Shown: positions 1 to 8,189, numbered from the stretch's first letter. The stretch is 46,213 nt of DNA from Bacteroidales bacterium (GCA_017961175.1 JAGCXV010000026.1:1-46213), one strand, 5' to 3'. The notes: a model not told the origin generated them from the letters alone. Program-made: numbers and translations.

Positions 1-146
1 GTGAAGTGGTGCAGGACACAGAGGGCATGCAGACCATGCGTACGCTGGCCGACAACATGGCTTGGCTGCTGAAGAAGATTCACGCCGATGGCAATCCTGA
101 TTACCCCGAGCGTGAAGATTGGCAAGGCATGAATTTTATCAGATAA
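1..146 (+). CDS. C-terminal end of a flavodoxin-like NAD(P)H oxidoreductase (5' partial)
   Basis: An open frame runs from the window edge (first full codon at base 3) to TAA at 144-146 and gives 47 residues. The piece contains EGMQTMRTLADNMAWLLKKI, which resembles the conserved C-terminal helix of the NADPH-dependent FMN reductase / iron-sulfur flavoprotein group, where a run like 'G.NMAWLLK' is common. These proteins bind FMN and reduce quinones or small electrophiles in the cytoplasm. The FMN-binding part lies outside the window, so the family call rests on the tail alone. Confidence 0.5.
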   Translation, partial: EVVQDTEGMQTMRTLADNMAWLLKKIHADGNPDYPEREDWQGMNFIR

Positions 147-225
147 ATTCGGATTTATCGGCATCTCCTCGCACCTTCTTGATATAGGTCATTCTCAAAA
201 TGTGGTCAAATTTGGGGAATTCAAA

Positions 226-277
226 AAGAAAGACCCTGTATGGTGCTTGAAAATCAGCAACTTACAAAGTCTTTCTT
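226..277 (-). terminator. Stem-loop with U-rich end after tRNA-Leu
   Basis: Reading the minus strand out of the tRNA, a 9-bp perfect inverted repeat (226-234 with 269-277, AAGAAAGAC/GTCTTTCTT) starts 1 nt past the discriminator base. It has a 34-nt loop with a small inner TGCT/AGCA helix, then a U-rich tail. The placement suits a transcript end for the tRNA. The large loop makes it weaker than a standard intrinsic terminator. Confidence 0.4.
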
Positions 278-278
278 G

Positions 279-362
279 TACCCGGAGCCGGGATCGAACC
301 GGCACAGGTTTTACCCCACTGGTGTTTGAGACCAGCGCGTCTACCAATTCCGCCATCCGGGC
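279..362 (-). tRNA. tRNA-Leu (anticodon CAA)
   Basis: The minus strand folds as a class II tRNA of 84 nt. The acceptor arm GCCCGGA pairs with TCCGGGT (one G-U), the discriminator is A, and the D-arm has GGCGGAATTGGTAGACGC as in leucine tRNAs. The anticodon arm CTGGT-CTCAAAC-ACCAG puts CAA at 326-328. A long variable arm and a T-arm GCCGG-TTCGATC-CCGGC follow. CCA is not encoded. It reads UUG codons. Confidence 0.95.
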
Positions 363-376
363 CTCATAAGGGACAG

Positions 377-384
377 CAAAGATA
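377..384 (-). promoter_or_regulatory. -7 box of the tRNA-Leu promoter
   Basis: On the minus strand TAtcTTTG fits the Bacteroidota primary-sigma -7 consensus TAnnTTTG and lies 14 nt upstream of the first tRNA base. I did not find a clear -33 partner. Confidence 0.6.
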
Positions 385-399
385 AGTAAAAAGAATAAG

Positions 400-807
400 C
401 TACCAATTGAAGTTAATTGTTTTCTTCAGGTCCGGATGCAGGCTGTTGGCAACCGGGCAGGTCTTTGCAGCTGATTCGATGATGCGCTTCTGCTGAGGGG
501 TGAAGTTGCTGCCCTCAGGGAAGTGGAAGTCTATCTTTATTTCAACCACACGCCTTGGGTCTGTGCCCATTATCTTTTCGGTTTCTACGGTTGTGCCTTC
601 AAGGGTGAAGCCGTAACTCTCTGCGCTGATGCCCATTATGGTGAGCATGCAGCAGCCCAGGGAACTGGCCAGAAGGTCTGTAGGGGAGAAGCTTTCTCCC
701 TTGCCGTGGTTGTCCAGAGGAGCATCGGTGAGGATGGTTGTCCCGCTCTGGAGATGGGTGACCTCGTTGCGGAGGTTGCCCTTGTATTTGGTGAGCATCT
801 TTGTCAT
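400..807 (-). CDS. OsmC family peroxide-reductase-like protein
   Basis: The 135-residue product is a complete single-domain OsmC/Ohr-fold protein. These are cytoplasmic homodimers that use a pair of cysteines to reduce organic or lipid hydroperoxides. Both signature regions are present: 'SLGCCMLT' (Cys52/Cys53) and 'AKTCPVANSL' (Cys117). It resembles the YhfA-type OsmC branch more than Ohr, but the exact substrate cannot be read from sequence. The start may be Met1 (807) or Met4 (798). It follows miaB on the same strand with 9 bp between them and is probably cotranscribed. Confidence 0.85.
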   Translation of the reverse strand: MTKMLTKYKGNLRNEVTHLQSGTTILTDAPLDNHGKGESFSPTDLLASSLGCCMLTIMGISAESYGFTLEGTTVETEKIMGTDPRRVVEIKIDFHFPEGSNFTPQQKRIIESAAKTCPVANSLHPDLKKTINFNW

Positions 808-816
808 ATCTATGGA

Positions 817-2256
817 TTATTTGTTTTTTGGCTTTTTGCGGATAATGCGTTTTTTGATTTTTTCCTTGATTTCGTTGAGGCCCTCTTCAATTGTCTCTTC
901 TGCTTTTTCTATAAGGGTCTTCGGAATCTCCACGATTTCTCCCATAAGGGTAGCCTGGGTGCAGGTGAGGATTTTAACCCAGACAAGGTCTCCCGGCTTG
1001 GCGTCTTTGGCGTCGAAAACGCAGAAACGGTTGTGAGGGGTGCGGCCCGTCATCTGGGACTCTGAACGCTTGGAAGGGCCTTCCACCAGAACCTGGTAGG
1101 TCTGGCCGATGCACTTCTGGTTAGATTTGAGGCTGAGAGTGTTCTGGAGAGCGATGATCTCGTTCAGGCGGCGTGTCTTTTCCTCTTCAGGGACATCGTC
1201 CGGATATCTTTTAGCCGCAAGGGTGTTGGGCCTCTGGGAATACTGGAACATGAAGGCACTGTCGTATTGAACCTCCTTCATCAGGCTCAGTGTCTGCTGG
1301 TGGTCTTCCTCGGTCTCCGAGCAGAATCCTGCAATGATATCAGTGGTAATGGCGCAGTCCGGCATGATGTTTCTGATATCGATGATTTTCTGGAGGTAAT
1401 CCTCGCGGGTGTATTTGCGGTTCATCTTCTGCAGGAGGCGGGTGCTGCCGCTCTGGACCGGAAGATGGATGTGAGGACAGATGTTAGGGTACATCGCCAT
1501 GGTGTAAAGCACTCCCTTGCGGATATCCTTTGGATGGGAGGTCTGGAAACGGATCCTCATCTTCGGGCAGGCTATTGCAACCAGTTCCAGAAGCTGGGAG
1601 AAATTCACCTTGCGGGTGGTGTTTTCAGGATCTGCCCAGTTGTAGGAATCTACATTCTGACCGAGGAGGGTAACCTCTTTATATCCCTCTTTTGCAAGCT
1701 GTTCCGCCTCAGCGACAATGCTCTTTGGATCGCGGCTCCTTTCCCTTCCCCTGGTAAACGGCACAATGCAGTAGGAGCAAAGGTTGTTGCAGCCCCTCAT
1801 TATGGAAATGAAGGCGGAGACGCCATTGCTGTCTGTGCGCACAGGCTCGATATCGGCATAGGTTTCAAGGGGAGAAAGGTTGGTTTCAGTCATCTTGCCG
1901 CCCTTATCGCGGATGAAAGAAATAACGGCAGGAAGGCTGCGGTAGGAATCTGGGCCGATTGTAAAATCTACGGCAGGGTTTTCCAGCAAGTTTTCCTTTA
2001 GCCTCTGAGCCATGCAGCCCAGAACACCGACAATCACTTTCCTATGTTTCTTCTCCAGGCGGAAAACATCCAGACGCCCGAGAACCCTCTTTTCTGCATT
2101 GTCCCTTACGGAACAGGTGTTGACAAGGATGACATCCGCTTCTTTGAGGTCCTCCGTAAAACTGCATCCGGAGGCTTTAAGAATGGCGGAAGCTACCTGG
2201 GAATCTGCCACATTCATCTGGCAACCGTAGGTCTCTATGTATACTTTAAGGTTCAT
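817..2256 (-). CDS. miaB: tRNA-2-methylthio-N6-dimethylallyladenosine synthase MiaB
   Basis: A radical-SAM methylthiotransferase that adds the 2-methylthio group to i6A37 of tRNAs reading U-starting codons. From the chosen start it is 479 residues. An N-terminal UPF0004 domain carries Cys12, Cys48 and Cys81 for the auxiliary [4Fe-4S] cluster. The radical-SAM CxxxCxxC is Cys156/160/163 in 'RGCNNLCSYC'. A C-terminal TRAM domain ends in a Lys-rich tail. I place the start at 2256 (MNLKVYIETYGC) because a longer reading from 2277 would begin inside the -7 promoter box at 2275-2282. It heads a probable miaB-osmC operon. Confidence 0.95.
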   Translation of the reverse strand: MNLKVYIETYGCQMNVADSQVASAILKASGCSFTEDLKEADVILVNTCSVRDNAEKRVLGRLDVFRLEKKHRKVIVGVLGCMAQRLKENLLENPAVDFTIGPDSYRSLPAVISFIRDKGGKMTETNLSPLETYADIEPVRTDSNGVSAFISIMRGCNNLCSYCIVPFTRGRERSRDPKSIVAEAEQLAKEGYKEVTLLGQNVDSYNWADPENTTRKVNFSQLLELVAIACPKMRIRFQTSHPKDIRKGVLYTMAMYPNICPHIHLPVQSGSTRLLQKMNRKYTREDYLQKIIDIRNIMPDCAITTDIIAGFCSETEEDHQQTLSLMKEVQYDSAFMFQYSQRPNTLAAKRYPDDVPEEEKTRRLNEIIALQNTLSLKSNQKCIGQTYQVLVEGPSKRSESQMTGRTPHNRFCVFDAKDAKPGDLVWVKILTCTQATLMGEIVEIPKTLIEKAEETIEEGLNEIKEKIKKRIIRKKPKNK

Positions 2257-2274
2257 TTTGCAGTATTTGCTATA

Positions 2275-2282
2275 CAAAGATA
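2275..2282 (-). promoter_or_regulatory. -7 box of the miaB promoter
   Basis: TAtcTTTG on the minus strand, 18 nt upstream of the miaB ATG at 2256. It shares the intergenic gap with the divergent -7 box at 2290-2297, so two promoters are packed back to back. It decides the miaB start. Confidence 0.6.
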
Positions 2283-2289
2283 AGATTTT

Positions 2290-2297
2290 TAACTTTG
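2290..2297 (+). promoter_or_regulatory. -7 box just upstream of the lipoprotein gene
   Basis: TAacTTTG lies only 4 nt before the GTG start at 2302. Transcription normally begins a few bases past this box, so the mRNA should be leaderless or nearly so. Confidence 0.5.
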
Positions 2298-2301
2298 CGG
2301 T

Positions 2302-2808
2302 GTGAGAATTGTTGCGTTAAGAAATAGGGCCTTTTTGTTTTTGCTGGCTGTGCTTGCGGCTTTGTTTTTGCCGTCTTGTGCAGAAAGGTACAAGGACATC
2401 AAGGTTACGGGAGTGAGGCTTGAGAGCCTGAGACCGTCTTCCCTAAGGAGCGTGGATGCCGTGTTGCTGGTGGATGTGGACAATCCCCTGAGGTCGAAAG
2501 TCAAGGTAAAGAAGATGATGGGGGCTGTCTTTCAGAACAGCAAGCAGATAGCGACCCTTACATCGGACGACGAGGTGGAACTGGCTCCGAGGTGTGTTTC
2601 CACCAACCGTATAAAGGTCAGGGCTACAGTGGATAACGCAATGTTCTTCTTTGAGCAGTTCCAGAAGGGCGCGCGTCCCAACTACAAGGAGTTTACGGTG
2701 GATTTCAGCGCCGTGGCGGGATCTGGATTGTTCCAGTTCCCGATGGAGAAGAAGAACATGCCTGTAGAGGAACTGGTCAGGCAGGCCCGTGCAGTTTGGA
2801 AAAAGTAA
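2302..2808 (+). CDS. Lipoprotein with an LEA14-like fold (putative)
   Basis: The 168-residue protein starts with a lipoprotein signal peptide: basic MRIVALRNR, a hydrophobic stretch, and lipobox LPSC with Cys26. The mature part has a beta-rich pattern ('VLLVDVDNPLRSKVKVKKM', later 'IKVRATVDN') like the LEA14/WHy-type lipoproteins common in Bacteroidota; function unknown. The GTG start keeps the whole signal peptide and sits right behind the -7 box. The next gene begins 4 bp after the stop, so the two are cotranscribed. Confidence 0.7.
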   Translation: MRIVALRNRAFLFLLAVLAALFLPSCAERYKDIKVTGVRLESLRPSSLRSVDAVLLVDVDNPLRSKVKVKKMMGAVFQNSKQIATLTSDDEVELAPRCVSTNRIKVRATVDNAMFFFEQFQKGARPNYKEFTVDFSAVAGSGLFQFPMEKKNMPVEELVRQARAVWKK

Positions 2809-2812
2809 CGTT

Positions 2813-3295
2813 ATGAAGAAGATATTTTTACTGACGGTTTTTGTTGTTGCGGTTTCCCTGAACCTGGGAGCCCAGGACACTACGGCTGTTAAAGATCTGA
2901 GCCTTGTGGATTCGTCTCTGGTAAACACATCCGTGTTCTCCCTGCTTTCTTCAGAAGGAGGCGGAAGTGCGGTCATAGACCAGACAGAGCAGGTAAGGCA
3001 GGCCTTTGAACGCTACAACTCATCTGCCGCTTCCAAGAAGAGCTACGGCTACAAGATTCTTGTCTATTCCAGCAACGGAAAGGAAGCCAGGGGAGCATCT
3101 TCCGGCATAGCGGGATCTCTGAAGAACACTTATCCCCAGATGAACGTATACCGCTCGTACAAAGCGCCTTTCTTTATGGTTCACATAGGGGATTTCAGAA
3201 CAAAAAGCGATGCCATGAAAATTCTCCATGACATCTCTTCTACTTACCGGCAGGCCAAGATAGTGCGCTCGACTATCGGCTGGTATGCTTTTTAA
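2813..3295 (+). CDS. Secreted SPOR-domain-like protein
   Basis: 160 residues. An N-terminal signal peptide (MKKIFLLTVFVVAVSLNLGAQ) is followed by a short linker and a C-terminal domain from about residue 75. That domain begins 'YGYKILVYSS' and continues 'PFFMVHIGDFRTKSDAMKIL', the beta-alpha-beta pattern of SPOR (sporulation-related repeat) domains, which bind denuded glycan strands of peptidoglycan. I chose the ATG at 2813, 4 bp after the previous stop; an earlier in-frame codon would overlap that gene. Its 3' end overlaps the convergent glsB by 23 bp. Confidence 0.75.
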   Translation: MKKIFLLTVFVVAVSLNLGAQDTTAVKDLSLVDSSLVNTSVFSLLSSEGGGSAVIDQTEQVRQAFERYNSSAASKKSYGYKILVYSSNGKEARGASSGIAGSLKNTYPQMNVYRSYKAPFFMVHIGDFRTKSDAMKILHDISSTYRQAKIVRSTIGWYAF

Positions 3296-4244
3296 ATCTC
3301 TTCCACCACTTGTATTTTTTGTCCAGGGCCCATCTGCGGATAGGCTTGACGTGGCGGTCTATCTTTTCCGGATAGATGTCTGAAATCTTTATCAGCATTC
3401 CTGTCTCTTCCACTCCGCCGAAATAATCGTTGATGGCGGTGTCGAAAACCTTCATCGAAGGAGAAAGGTTCATGTAGGAGTGAATCAGCGGCGGGACATT
3501 TTCTCCGTTTGCCTTAAGCTCTTTCTGCATGACCTTGAGGGCATCCTTGTATTCCAGTCCCTCGAACAGGGAATTGATGTAAGGATCTTCACCGATGCCT
3601 TCCAGCGGCTTGTAGGCTGTTACAAGACGGTCAGGATCCGGGAAATATTTGTGGAGGAAGCAAAGCAGGGTATTCCTTGCACGGCTGTTGTAGGCGGTGT
3701 ACATCGTGACCTTGCCGAAGAAATATTTTATGTTCTCGTATTTGGCCACGAGGGCTCCGAGTCCGTCCCAGAGATTGTCAAGGGCGTATATGCTCTTGCG
3801 CCTGAGGTTTGCGCTCTGGTAGTTCGGCTGAATGAAGGAGCGTCCTAGCTCTATTGTCCACGGGAGATATTCTTTCTTGAACTGCTCGGAGAAAGACAGG
3901 ATTTCCGTAGTTGCCATCTTCTCCGTCGGAAGGGCGCTGCAGACTATGTAGCGGTAGCCTCCTATTATTTCCTGGTTCTCGGAATCCCAGACCAGAAGCT
4001 GCTTGTATGGATCTTGGGGATCGGTGTCAAACCCGTCTATGTCGCAGGCCTTTCCGGTTCCGCCGCCGCCAAGGCGGAAGGAGATTTCGCGGAGTCTTCC
4101 TATCTCCCTCATTGTGAATGGAGAATCTTCAGCAGTGATTTCGAAGATCATATTGTCTCCCTTGCGGGTCTTGCCGACGAATTTTTCCGGCGTGAGTTCC
4201 CTTTTGATGAGATCTCTATCTATTGGCTGAATTACTTTCTCCAT
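3273..4244 (-). CDS. glsB: Glycine N-acyltransferase-like GNAT protein (GlsB)
   Basis: About 323 residues. It belongs to the hemolysin-like / ornithine-acyl-ACP acyltransferase branch of the GNAT fold, with 'EIGRLREISFRLGGGGTGKACDID' read in two parts near residue 50 and 'IIGGYRYI' as the acyl-donor core. In Bacteroides thetaiotaomicron the neighbouring glsB and glsA make glycine lipids: GlsB N-acylates glycine and GlsA adds the O-linked acyl chain. The same pair is adjacent here. An upstream Met (4256) is possible; both starts overlap the glsA stop by about 30-40 bp, implying translational coupling. Confidence 0.8.
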   Translation of the reverse strand: MEKVIQPIDRDLIKRELTPEKFVGKTRKGDNMIFEITAEDSPFTMREIGRLREISFRLGGGGTGKACDIDGFDTDPQDPYKQLLVWDSENQEIIGGYRYIVCSALPTEKMATTEILSFSEQFKKEYLPWTIELGRSFIQPNYQSANLRRKSIYALDNLWDGLGALVAKYENIKYFFGKVTMYTAYNSRARNTLLCFLHKYFPDPDRLVTAYKPLEGIGEDPYINSLFEGLEYKDALKVMQKELKANGENVPPLIHSYMNLSPSMKVFDTAINDYFGGVEETGMLIKISDIYPEKIDRHVKPIRRWALDKKYKWWKRFKKHTSR

Positions 4245-5049
4245 AACTGTAAACAATCTTTCTGATTTTATCGCACCACTGCTGAGGCGTTTCCTTTGAA
4301 CTTGTGATTTCCTCAGGGGTTATAGGGTCTCCGATGGTCAAAAGGAAGGTCTTGTTTTTCTGGCGGAACATCTCGTGAGGAAGAAGTATCATCTCTATGA
4401 AAGATTTTATGCCCAGAGCCATCCTGATTTTTGAGGACCAGTAGAAGAGCCTGGAGTTCTTTCCCTGGAAATGCATAGGCACTATGCAGCGCCCGCTGTT
4501 GGTAGCCTGGCGGACGAAACTTCTCTTCCATTCCAGATCCTGGATCTTGCCCTTGATAAGCCTGGAGCAGGCTCCGGCAGGGAAATTAAGGACGTTGTAG
4601 TCCGAGTTGTAAAGATCCATGACTCCCCGGACCTGCTTTCCGCCGGCAGTTCCGAGATTGTTGACCGGCACAAAGAGTTCCTGGAGAGGTTCCAGATTCA
4701 TGAGGATGTCGTTGACAAGGAATTTGGAAGGGCCGAACCTCTTGCTCAGTTCCGTGGTGATTATAAGGCCGTCCAGTCCGCCGAGCGGATGGTTGCTGAC
4801 AAAGACGTATTTCTCTCCTTCCCTGAAGTTTTCCGGATGGAGGATCTTCACGTTGTTCTTGACATTAAGGTACTCAAGGCAACCATTTACAAAATCCAGC
4901 CCCTTTAGGTCTCCGTACTTTTCCAGAATTTTGTTTATTTCCTTGATATGTATAATTTTACCCAGTATCCAGATAGCGAAACCAGGCAGCTTTTTTGCCA
5001 GCTTGGGGTTTTTCTTTCTGATTACTTCCTTCAGGTTGATAGGTTCCAT
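4216..5049 (-). CDS. glsA: O-acyltransferase of glycine lipid synthesis (PlsC-like, GlsA)
   Basis: 277 residues from MEPINLKEV. It is a PlsC/LPLAT-fold acyltransferase: 'VSNHPLGGLDGLI' gives the NHxxxxD motif, 'PVNNLGTAGG' and 'FPAGACSR' are the later blocks. Pairing with the GNAT gene matches the Bacteroides glsB/glsA locus, where the product acylates N-acylglycine derivatives to glycine lipids in the inner membrane. I reject a longer frame starting at 5133 because it crosses the -7 box at 5083-5090 and the divergent rpoN promoter. Confidence 0.8.
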   Translation of the reverse strand: MEPINLKEVIRKKNPKLAKKLPGFAIWILGKIIHIKEINKILEKYGDLKGLDFVNGCLEYLNVKNNVKILHPENFREGEKYVFVSNHPLGGLDGLIITTELSKRFGPSKFLVNDILMNLEPLQELFVPVNNLGTAGGKQVRGVMDLYNSDYNVLNFPAGACSRLIKGKIQDLEWKRSFVRQATNSGRCIVPMHFQGKNSRLFYWSSKIRMALGIKSFIEMILLPHEMFRQKNKTFLLTIGDPITPEEITSSKETPQQWCDKIRKIVYSYGESNSANR

Positions 5050-5082
5050 TCTGTCTTGCTTTATAGGCTTAGGTTTAGAAGA

Positions 5083-5090
5083 CAAAATTA
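5083..5090 (-). promoter_or_regulatory. -7 box of the glsA-glsB operon
   Basis: Minus-strand TAatTTTG, 33 nt upstream of the glsA ATG at 5049, leaving room for a leader of about 25 nt. It lies back to back with the rpoN -7 box. Confidence 0.5.
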
Positions 5091-5100
5091 AAAAAAATAG

Positions 5101-5108
5101 TATCTTTG
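5101..5108 (+). promoter_or_regulatory. -7 box of the rpoN promoter
   Basis: TAtcTTTG, ending 6 nt before ATG 5115 and 12 nt before ATG 5121. The rpoN transcript is therefore expected to have almost no leader. Confidence 0.55.
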
Positions 5109-5114
5109 TTCCAA

Positions 5115-6551
5115 ATGACAATGGAAGGTTCAAAATCGGGATTGGGCATCGGGCAGAAAGTTGTCCAGACGCAGACTCTGACTCCTATCCAGATCCAGAC
5201 AATCAAGCTCCTGGAGCTTCCGCTCGTGGAACTTGAACAGAGGATCCAGAAGGAGATAGAGGAAAATCCTGTGCTGGAAGACCCGGTTGAGAGCGAGATG
5301 GAGGAAAATCCGCAGGACCGCAAGAAAGTTTCACTTTCCGAGGTCAAGGATGACACCATCCCGTCCTACCGCCTTTATATCAATAACCGCGGCCGGGACG
5401 AAAAGCCTCAGTACAATACCTTCTCCGTCAAGGAAAGTTTCTACCAGTCTCTTCTAAGCCAGCTGGGCTACAGGCGTATGGACGACAGGCGCAAGAGCCT
5501 GGCGGCATTTATGGTCTGCAGCCTGGATTCTACCGGTTACCTTTCCAGGAACCTTTCTTCCCTGGCCAACGACATATATCTCCGTCTGGGAATAGAAACG
5601 GATGAGAAAGAACTTGAGAGCATCCTTACGGAAGATATCCAGCAGCTGGATCCGGTAGGGGTTGGCGCACGCAATACCCGTGAATGTCTTCTGCTTCAGC
5701 TTAAGGCAAAGGAAAACCGCACCCCGGCTATGGAGAATGCCATAAGGATACTGGACGGCTACTACGAGGAGTTTACCAAGAAGCATTTCGAGAAGATAAT
5801 GAGCCGGCTTTCCATCACGGAAGACGAGATAAAGGATGCCTATGACGAGATCCGCAAACTTTATCTGCATCCGGGAGGGCAGGTGGACGATTCCTATACA
5901 GACCAGACAATGCAGATCGTTCCGGACTTCATCCTGGAGAATGAAGACGGCCAGCTGACGGTTTCCCTGCCTAAACTCAAGATTCCGCAGATCAAGGTCA
6001 ACAAGGACTATGAGAGATATGTTGAGAAGAAGCAGGACAGCACCAAGGCGGAGAGGGAGGCGACCAGTTTCGTAAAGAACAAGCTGGACAGCGCCAAGTG
6101 GTTCCAGGAGGCAATCCGCCGCCGCCAGGATACCATGCAGAGGACGATGAACGCCATAGTGAATTTCCAGAAGGAGTATTTCCTGGACGGAGACGACACC
6201 AAGCTCAAGCCGATGGTGCTCAGGAACATCGCTGAGGTTACAGGCCTTGACATCTCCACCATTTCCAGGGTGGTCAACAGCAAATATGTCCAGACTCCTT
6301 TCGGCATCTATCCTCTGAAGCACTTCTTCTCTGAAGGTATGGTCACCGATTCGGGAGAGGAGGTTTCAACACGCGAAATCAAGAAGATTCTCCAGCAGAG
6401 CGTGGAGAACGAAGACAAGTCCAATCCTCTTACAGACGAGGAGCTGGTGGACCTTCTGACAGCCAAGGGCTACAAGATATCCAGGCGAACCATCGCCAAG
6501 TACCGCAGCCAGCTGGACATACCTATAGCCCGAATGAGAAGGGAAATATGA
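5115..6551 (+). CDS. rpoN: RNA polymerase sigma-54 factor RpoN
   Basis: 478 residues. The Gln-rich region I near the N-terminus ('QTQTLTPIQIQTIKLLELP') contacts activator and -12 DNA; the acidic region II follows; then the core-binding domain and the C-terminal DNA-binding domain ending with the RpoN box 'SRRTIAKYR' about 20 residues from the end. The box reads the -24 GG element. The start is ATG 5115 or 5121; a TTG at 5106 would sit inside the promoter. The stop overlaps the ATG of the next gene (ATGA). A matching sigma-54 promoter is present in this window at 25319-25334. Confidence 0.95.
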   Translation: MTMEGSKSGLGIGQKVVQTQTLTPIQIQTIKLLELPLVELEQRIQKEIEENPVLEDPVESEMEENPQDRKKVSLSEVKDDTIPSYRLYINNRGRDEKPQYNTFSVKESFYQSLLSQLGYRRMDDRRKSLAAFMVCSLDSTGYLSRNLSSLANDIYLRLGIETDEKELESILTEDIQQLDPVGVGARNTRECLLLQLKAKENRTPAMENAIRILDGYYEEFTKKHFEKIMSRLSITEDEIKDAYDEIRKLYLHPGGQVDDSYTDQTMQIVPDFILENEDGQLTVSLPKLKIPQIKVNKDYERYVEKKQDSTKAEREATSFVKNKLDSAKWFQEAIRRRQDTMQRTMNAIVNFQKEYFLDGDDTKLKPMVLRNIAEVTGLDISTISRVVNSKYVQTPFGIYPLKHFFSEGMVTDSGEEVSTREIKKILQQSVENEDKSNPLTDEELVDLLTAKGYKISRRTIAKYRSQLDIPIARMRREI

Positions 6552-8188
6552 AAAATCTTAAAACAATAGCCGCCGTCCTGATCCTCGGGATGGCTTTTTC
6601 TCAATCCTGCACTATGAAGACAAAGGCAGACCTTATCGGTGTAAACGGAGTGGTTTATACCGTTGATTCCGCTTTCAGCATCGCTGAGGCTTTTGCCGTG
6701 AAGGACGGCAATTTCCTGTTTGTTGGCACTACTGAAGAGGTGCAAAAGAATTATACCTCTGACAATGTGATAGACTTTAAGGGCGGGGCCGTTTATCCCG
6801 GCCTCATAGACGCCCATTGCCATCTTCTGGAACTGGGTGTGGATCTGATGTCGGCAGACCTGAAGGGCAGCAAGAGCCTGGAAGAGGTTGTCGGGAGGGT
6901 CAAGGACTTTCACGCCAAGCATCCTGGAATCAAAATCCTGACCGGAGCTGGCTGGGACCAGAATCTCTGGGAAAACAAAAGCCTTCCGGACAACAAGCTT
7001 CTCAACCGGGAGTTCCCCGATATTCCGGTTTGTCTTGTGAGGATTGACGGGCATGCTGTACTGGTCAACGAGGCTGCGATCAAAGCTTTGGGTCTTGATG
7101 TAAATGACAAAAACCTGGACAGGGGAGAATGCAAGACCAGCGGAGGAAAGTTTACCGGAATCTTTATGGAGAATATGTGCGTAAGGTTCCGTACAGACCT
7201 TTCTCCTGTTAACAAGGACAGTCTGGATGATGCTCTGCTGGAAGCCCAGAAAGAGTGTTTCCGCTACGGTCTGACCTCAGTCTGCGATGCAGAAGAGGAA
7301 TATGGAACTCTCCAGACACTGCTTCGCCTGGATTCTGAAGGATCTCTCAAGCTCAGGGTAGATGCCTGGCCGCTTCCTACCGAGGAAAATTTTGAGAAAG
7401 TCACAGCCCCTTTCACCCAGGGCAGGGTTAAGGTGGATACCTATAAACTTTATCGCGACGGGGCACTGGGGTCCAGAGGTTCCCTTCTGAAGGAAGACTA
7501 TTCCGACATGCCGGGATGGAAAGGTCTGGATTTCTATGCCTATGACCGCTTTAAGGGTTACTGCCAGTGGTGCTACGAGCACGGCTTCAGGGTTGCAACC
7601 CACTGCATCGGAGACGCTGCGGTTTCTTCTGCGCTGGATGTGTATTCAGGACTTCTTAAGGGGCCGAATAACCTGGGATGGAGGATTGAGCATGCCCAGA
7701 TAGTAGCAGACGAGGATTTGGACAGATTCCGCCAGTATTCCGTAATTCCTTCAGTACAGCCTACTCACTGCACCTCGGATATGTTCTGGGCAATGGAAAG
7801 GCTGGGAGACCGTATCCGGACAGGCTACCGCTACAAAGAGCTCCTTGACCAGCTCGGATGGATTCCAAGCGGCACGGATTTTCCGATAGAACACGTGACT
7901 CCTATTTATACTTTCTTTGCTGCCGTATTCCGCAAAAATCTGGATTTCAAGCCTGAAGAAGGCTTCCAGATGGAGAACGCCCTGACAAAGGAAGAAGCCC
8001 TGAAGTCAATGACGATATGGGCAGCCCGGTCTACAAATGAAGAGTCATCAAAGGGCAGCATTGAGCCAGGCAAGGTTGCGGACTTCGTTACCACTGACAT
8101 TGATTTCTTCATCGCCGATGAAAAGAAAGTGCCGGAAACTAAAGTTACCGGCACCTGGATCAACGGAGAAAAGGTTTTCTCCCTGTAG
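6548..8188 (+). CDS. Amidohydrolase family lipoprotein (YtcJ-like)
   Basis: 546 residues. A signal peptide with lipobox FSQSC (Cys21) marks it as lipid-anchored. The rest is an Amidohydrolase_3 domain: 'GLIDAHCHLLELG' is the first metal-binding strand (HxH), 'ATHCIGDAAV' and 'IEHAQIV' are later His ligands, and 'PSGTDFPIE' gives the catalytic Asp. Members hydrolyse amides or N-formyl/N-acyl compounds; the substrate is unknown. Its start codon overlaps the rpoN stop, so it is translationally coupled to the sigma factor. It converges on upp with 1 bp between the stops. Confidence 0.85.
   Translation: MKNLKTIAAVLILGMAFSQSCTMKTKADLIGVNGVVYTVDSAFSIAEAFAVKDGNFLFVGTTEEVQKNYTSDNVIDFKGGAVYPGLIDAHCHLLELGVDLMSADLKGSKSLEEVVGRVKDFHAKHPGIKILTGAGWDQNLWENKSLPDNKLLNREFPDIPVCLVRIDGHAVLVNEAAIKALGLDVNDKNLDRGECKTSGGKFTGIFMENMCVRFRTDLSPVNKDSLDDALLEAQKECFRYGLTSVCDAEEEYGTLQTLLRLDSEGSLKLRVDAWPLPTEENFEKVTAPFTQGRVKVDTYKLYRDGALGSRGSLLKEDYSDMPGWKGLDFYAYDRFKGYCQWCYEHGFRVATHCIGDAAVSSALDVYSGLLKGPNNLGWRIEHAQIVADEDLDRFRQYSVIPSVQPTHCTSDMFWAMERLGDRIRTGYRYKELLDQLGWIPSGTDFPIEHVTPIYTFFAAVFRKNLDFKPEEGFQMENALTKEEALKSMTIWAARSTNEESSKGSIEPGKVADFVTTDIDFFIADEKKVPETKVTGTWINGEKVFSL
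8121..8154 (-). terminator. Intrinsic terminator of upp inside the convergent gene
   Basis: GTGCCGG (8129-8135) and CCGGCAC (8148-8154) form a 7-bp GC-rich stem, extended inward past an A/A mismatch. On the minus strand it is followed by TTTCTTTT (8128-8121). It lies 36 nt beyond the upp stop and entirely within the 3' coding end of the amidohydrolase gene. Confidence 0.6.
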
Positions 8189-8189
8189 C

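Noticed and set aside
1267-2001. A 244-codon open frame antisense to miaB
   Set aside because: The opposite strand encodes all MiaB motifs, and the antisense product shows no recognisable domain.
3254-3280. Hairpin GATAGT/ACTATC spanning the SPOR gene end
   Set aside because: The stem is short and the nearest T-run is about 8 nt away, so it is a poor terminator in either direction.
5454-6323. A 289-codon open frame antisense to rpoN
   Set aside because: It has no family features and the sense strand encodes a complete sigma-54 factor; long antisense frames arise from codon bias here.
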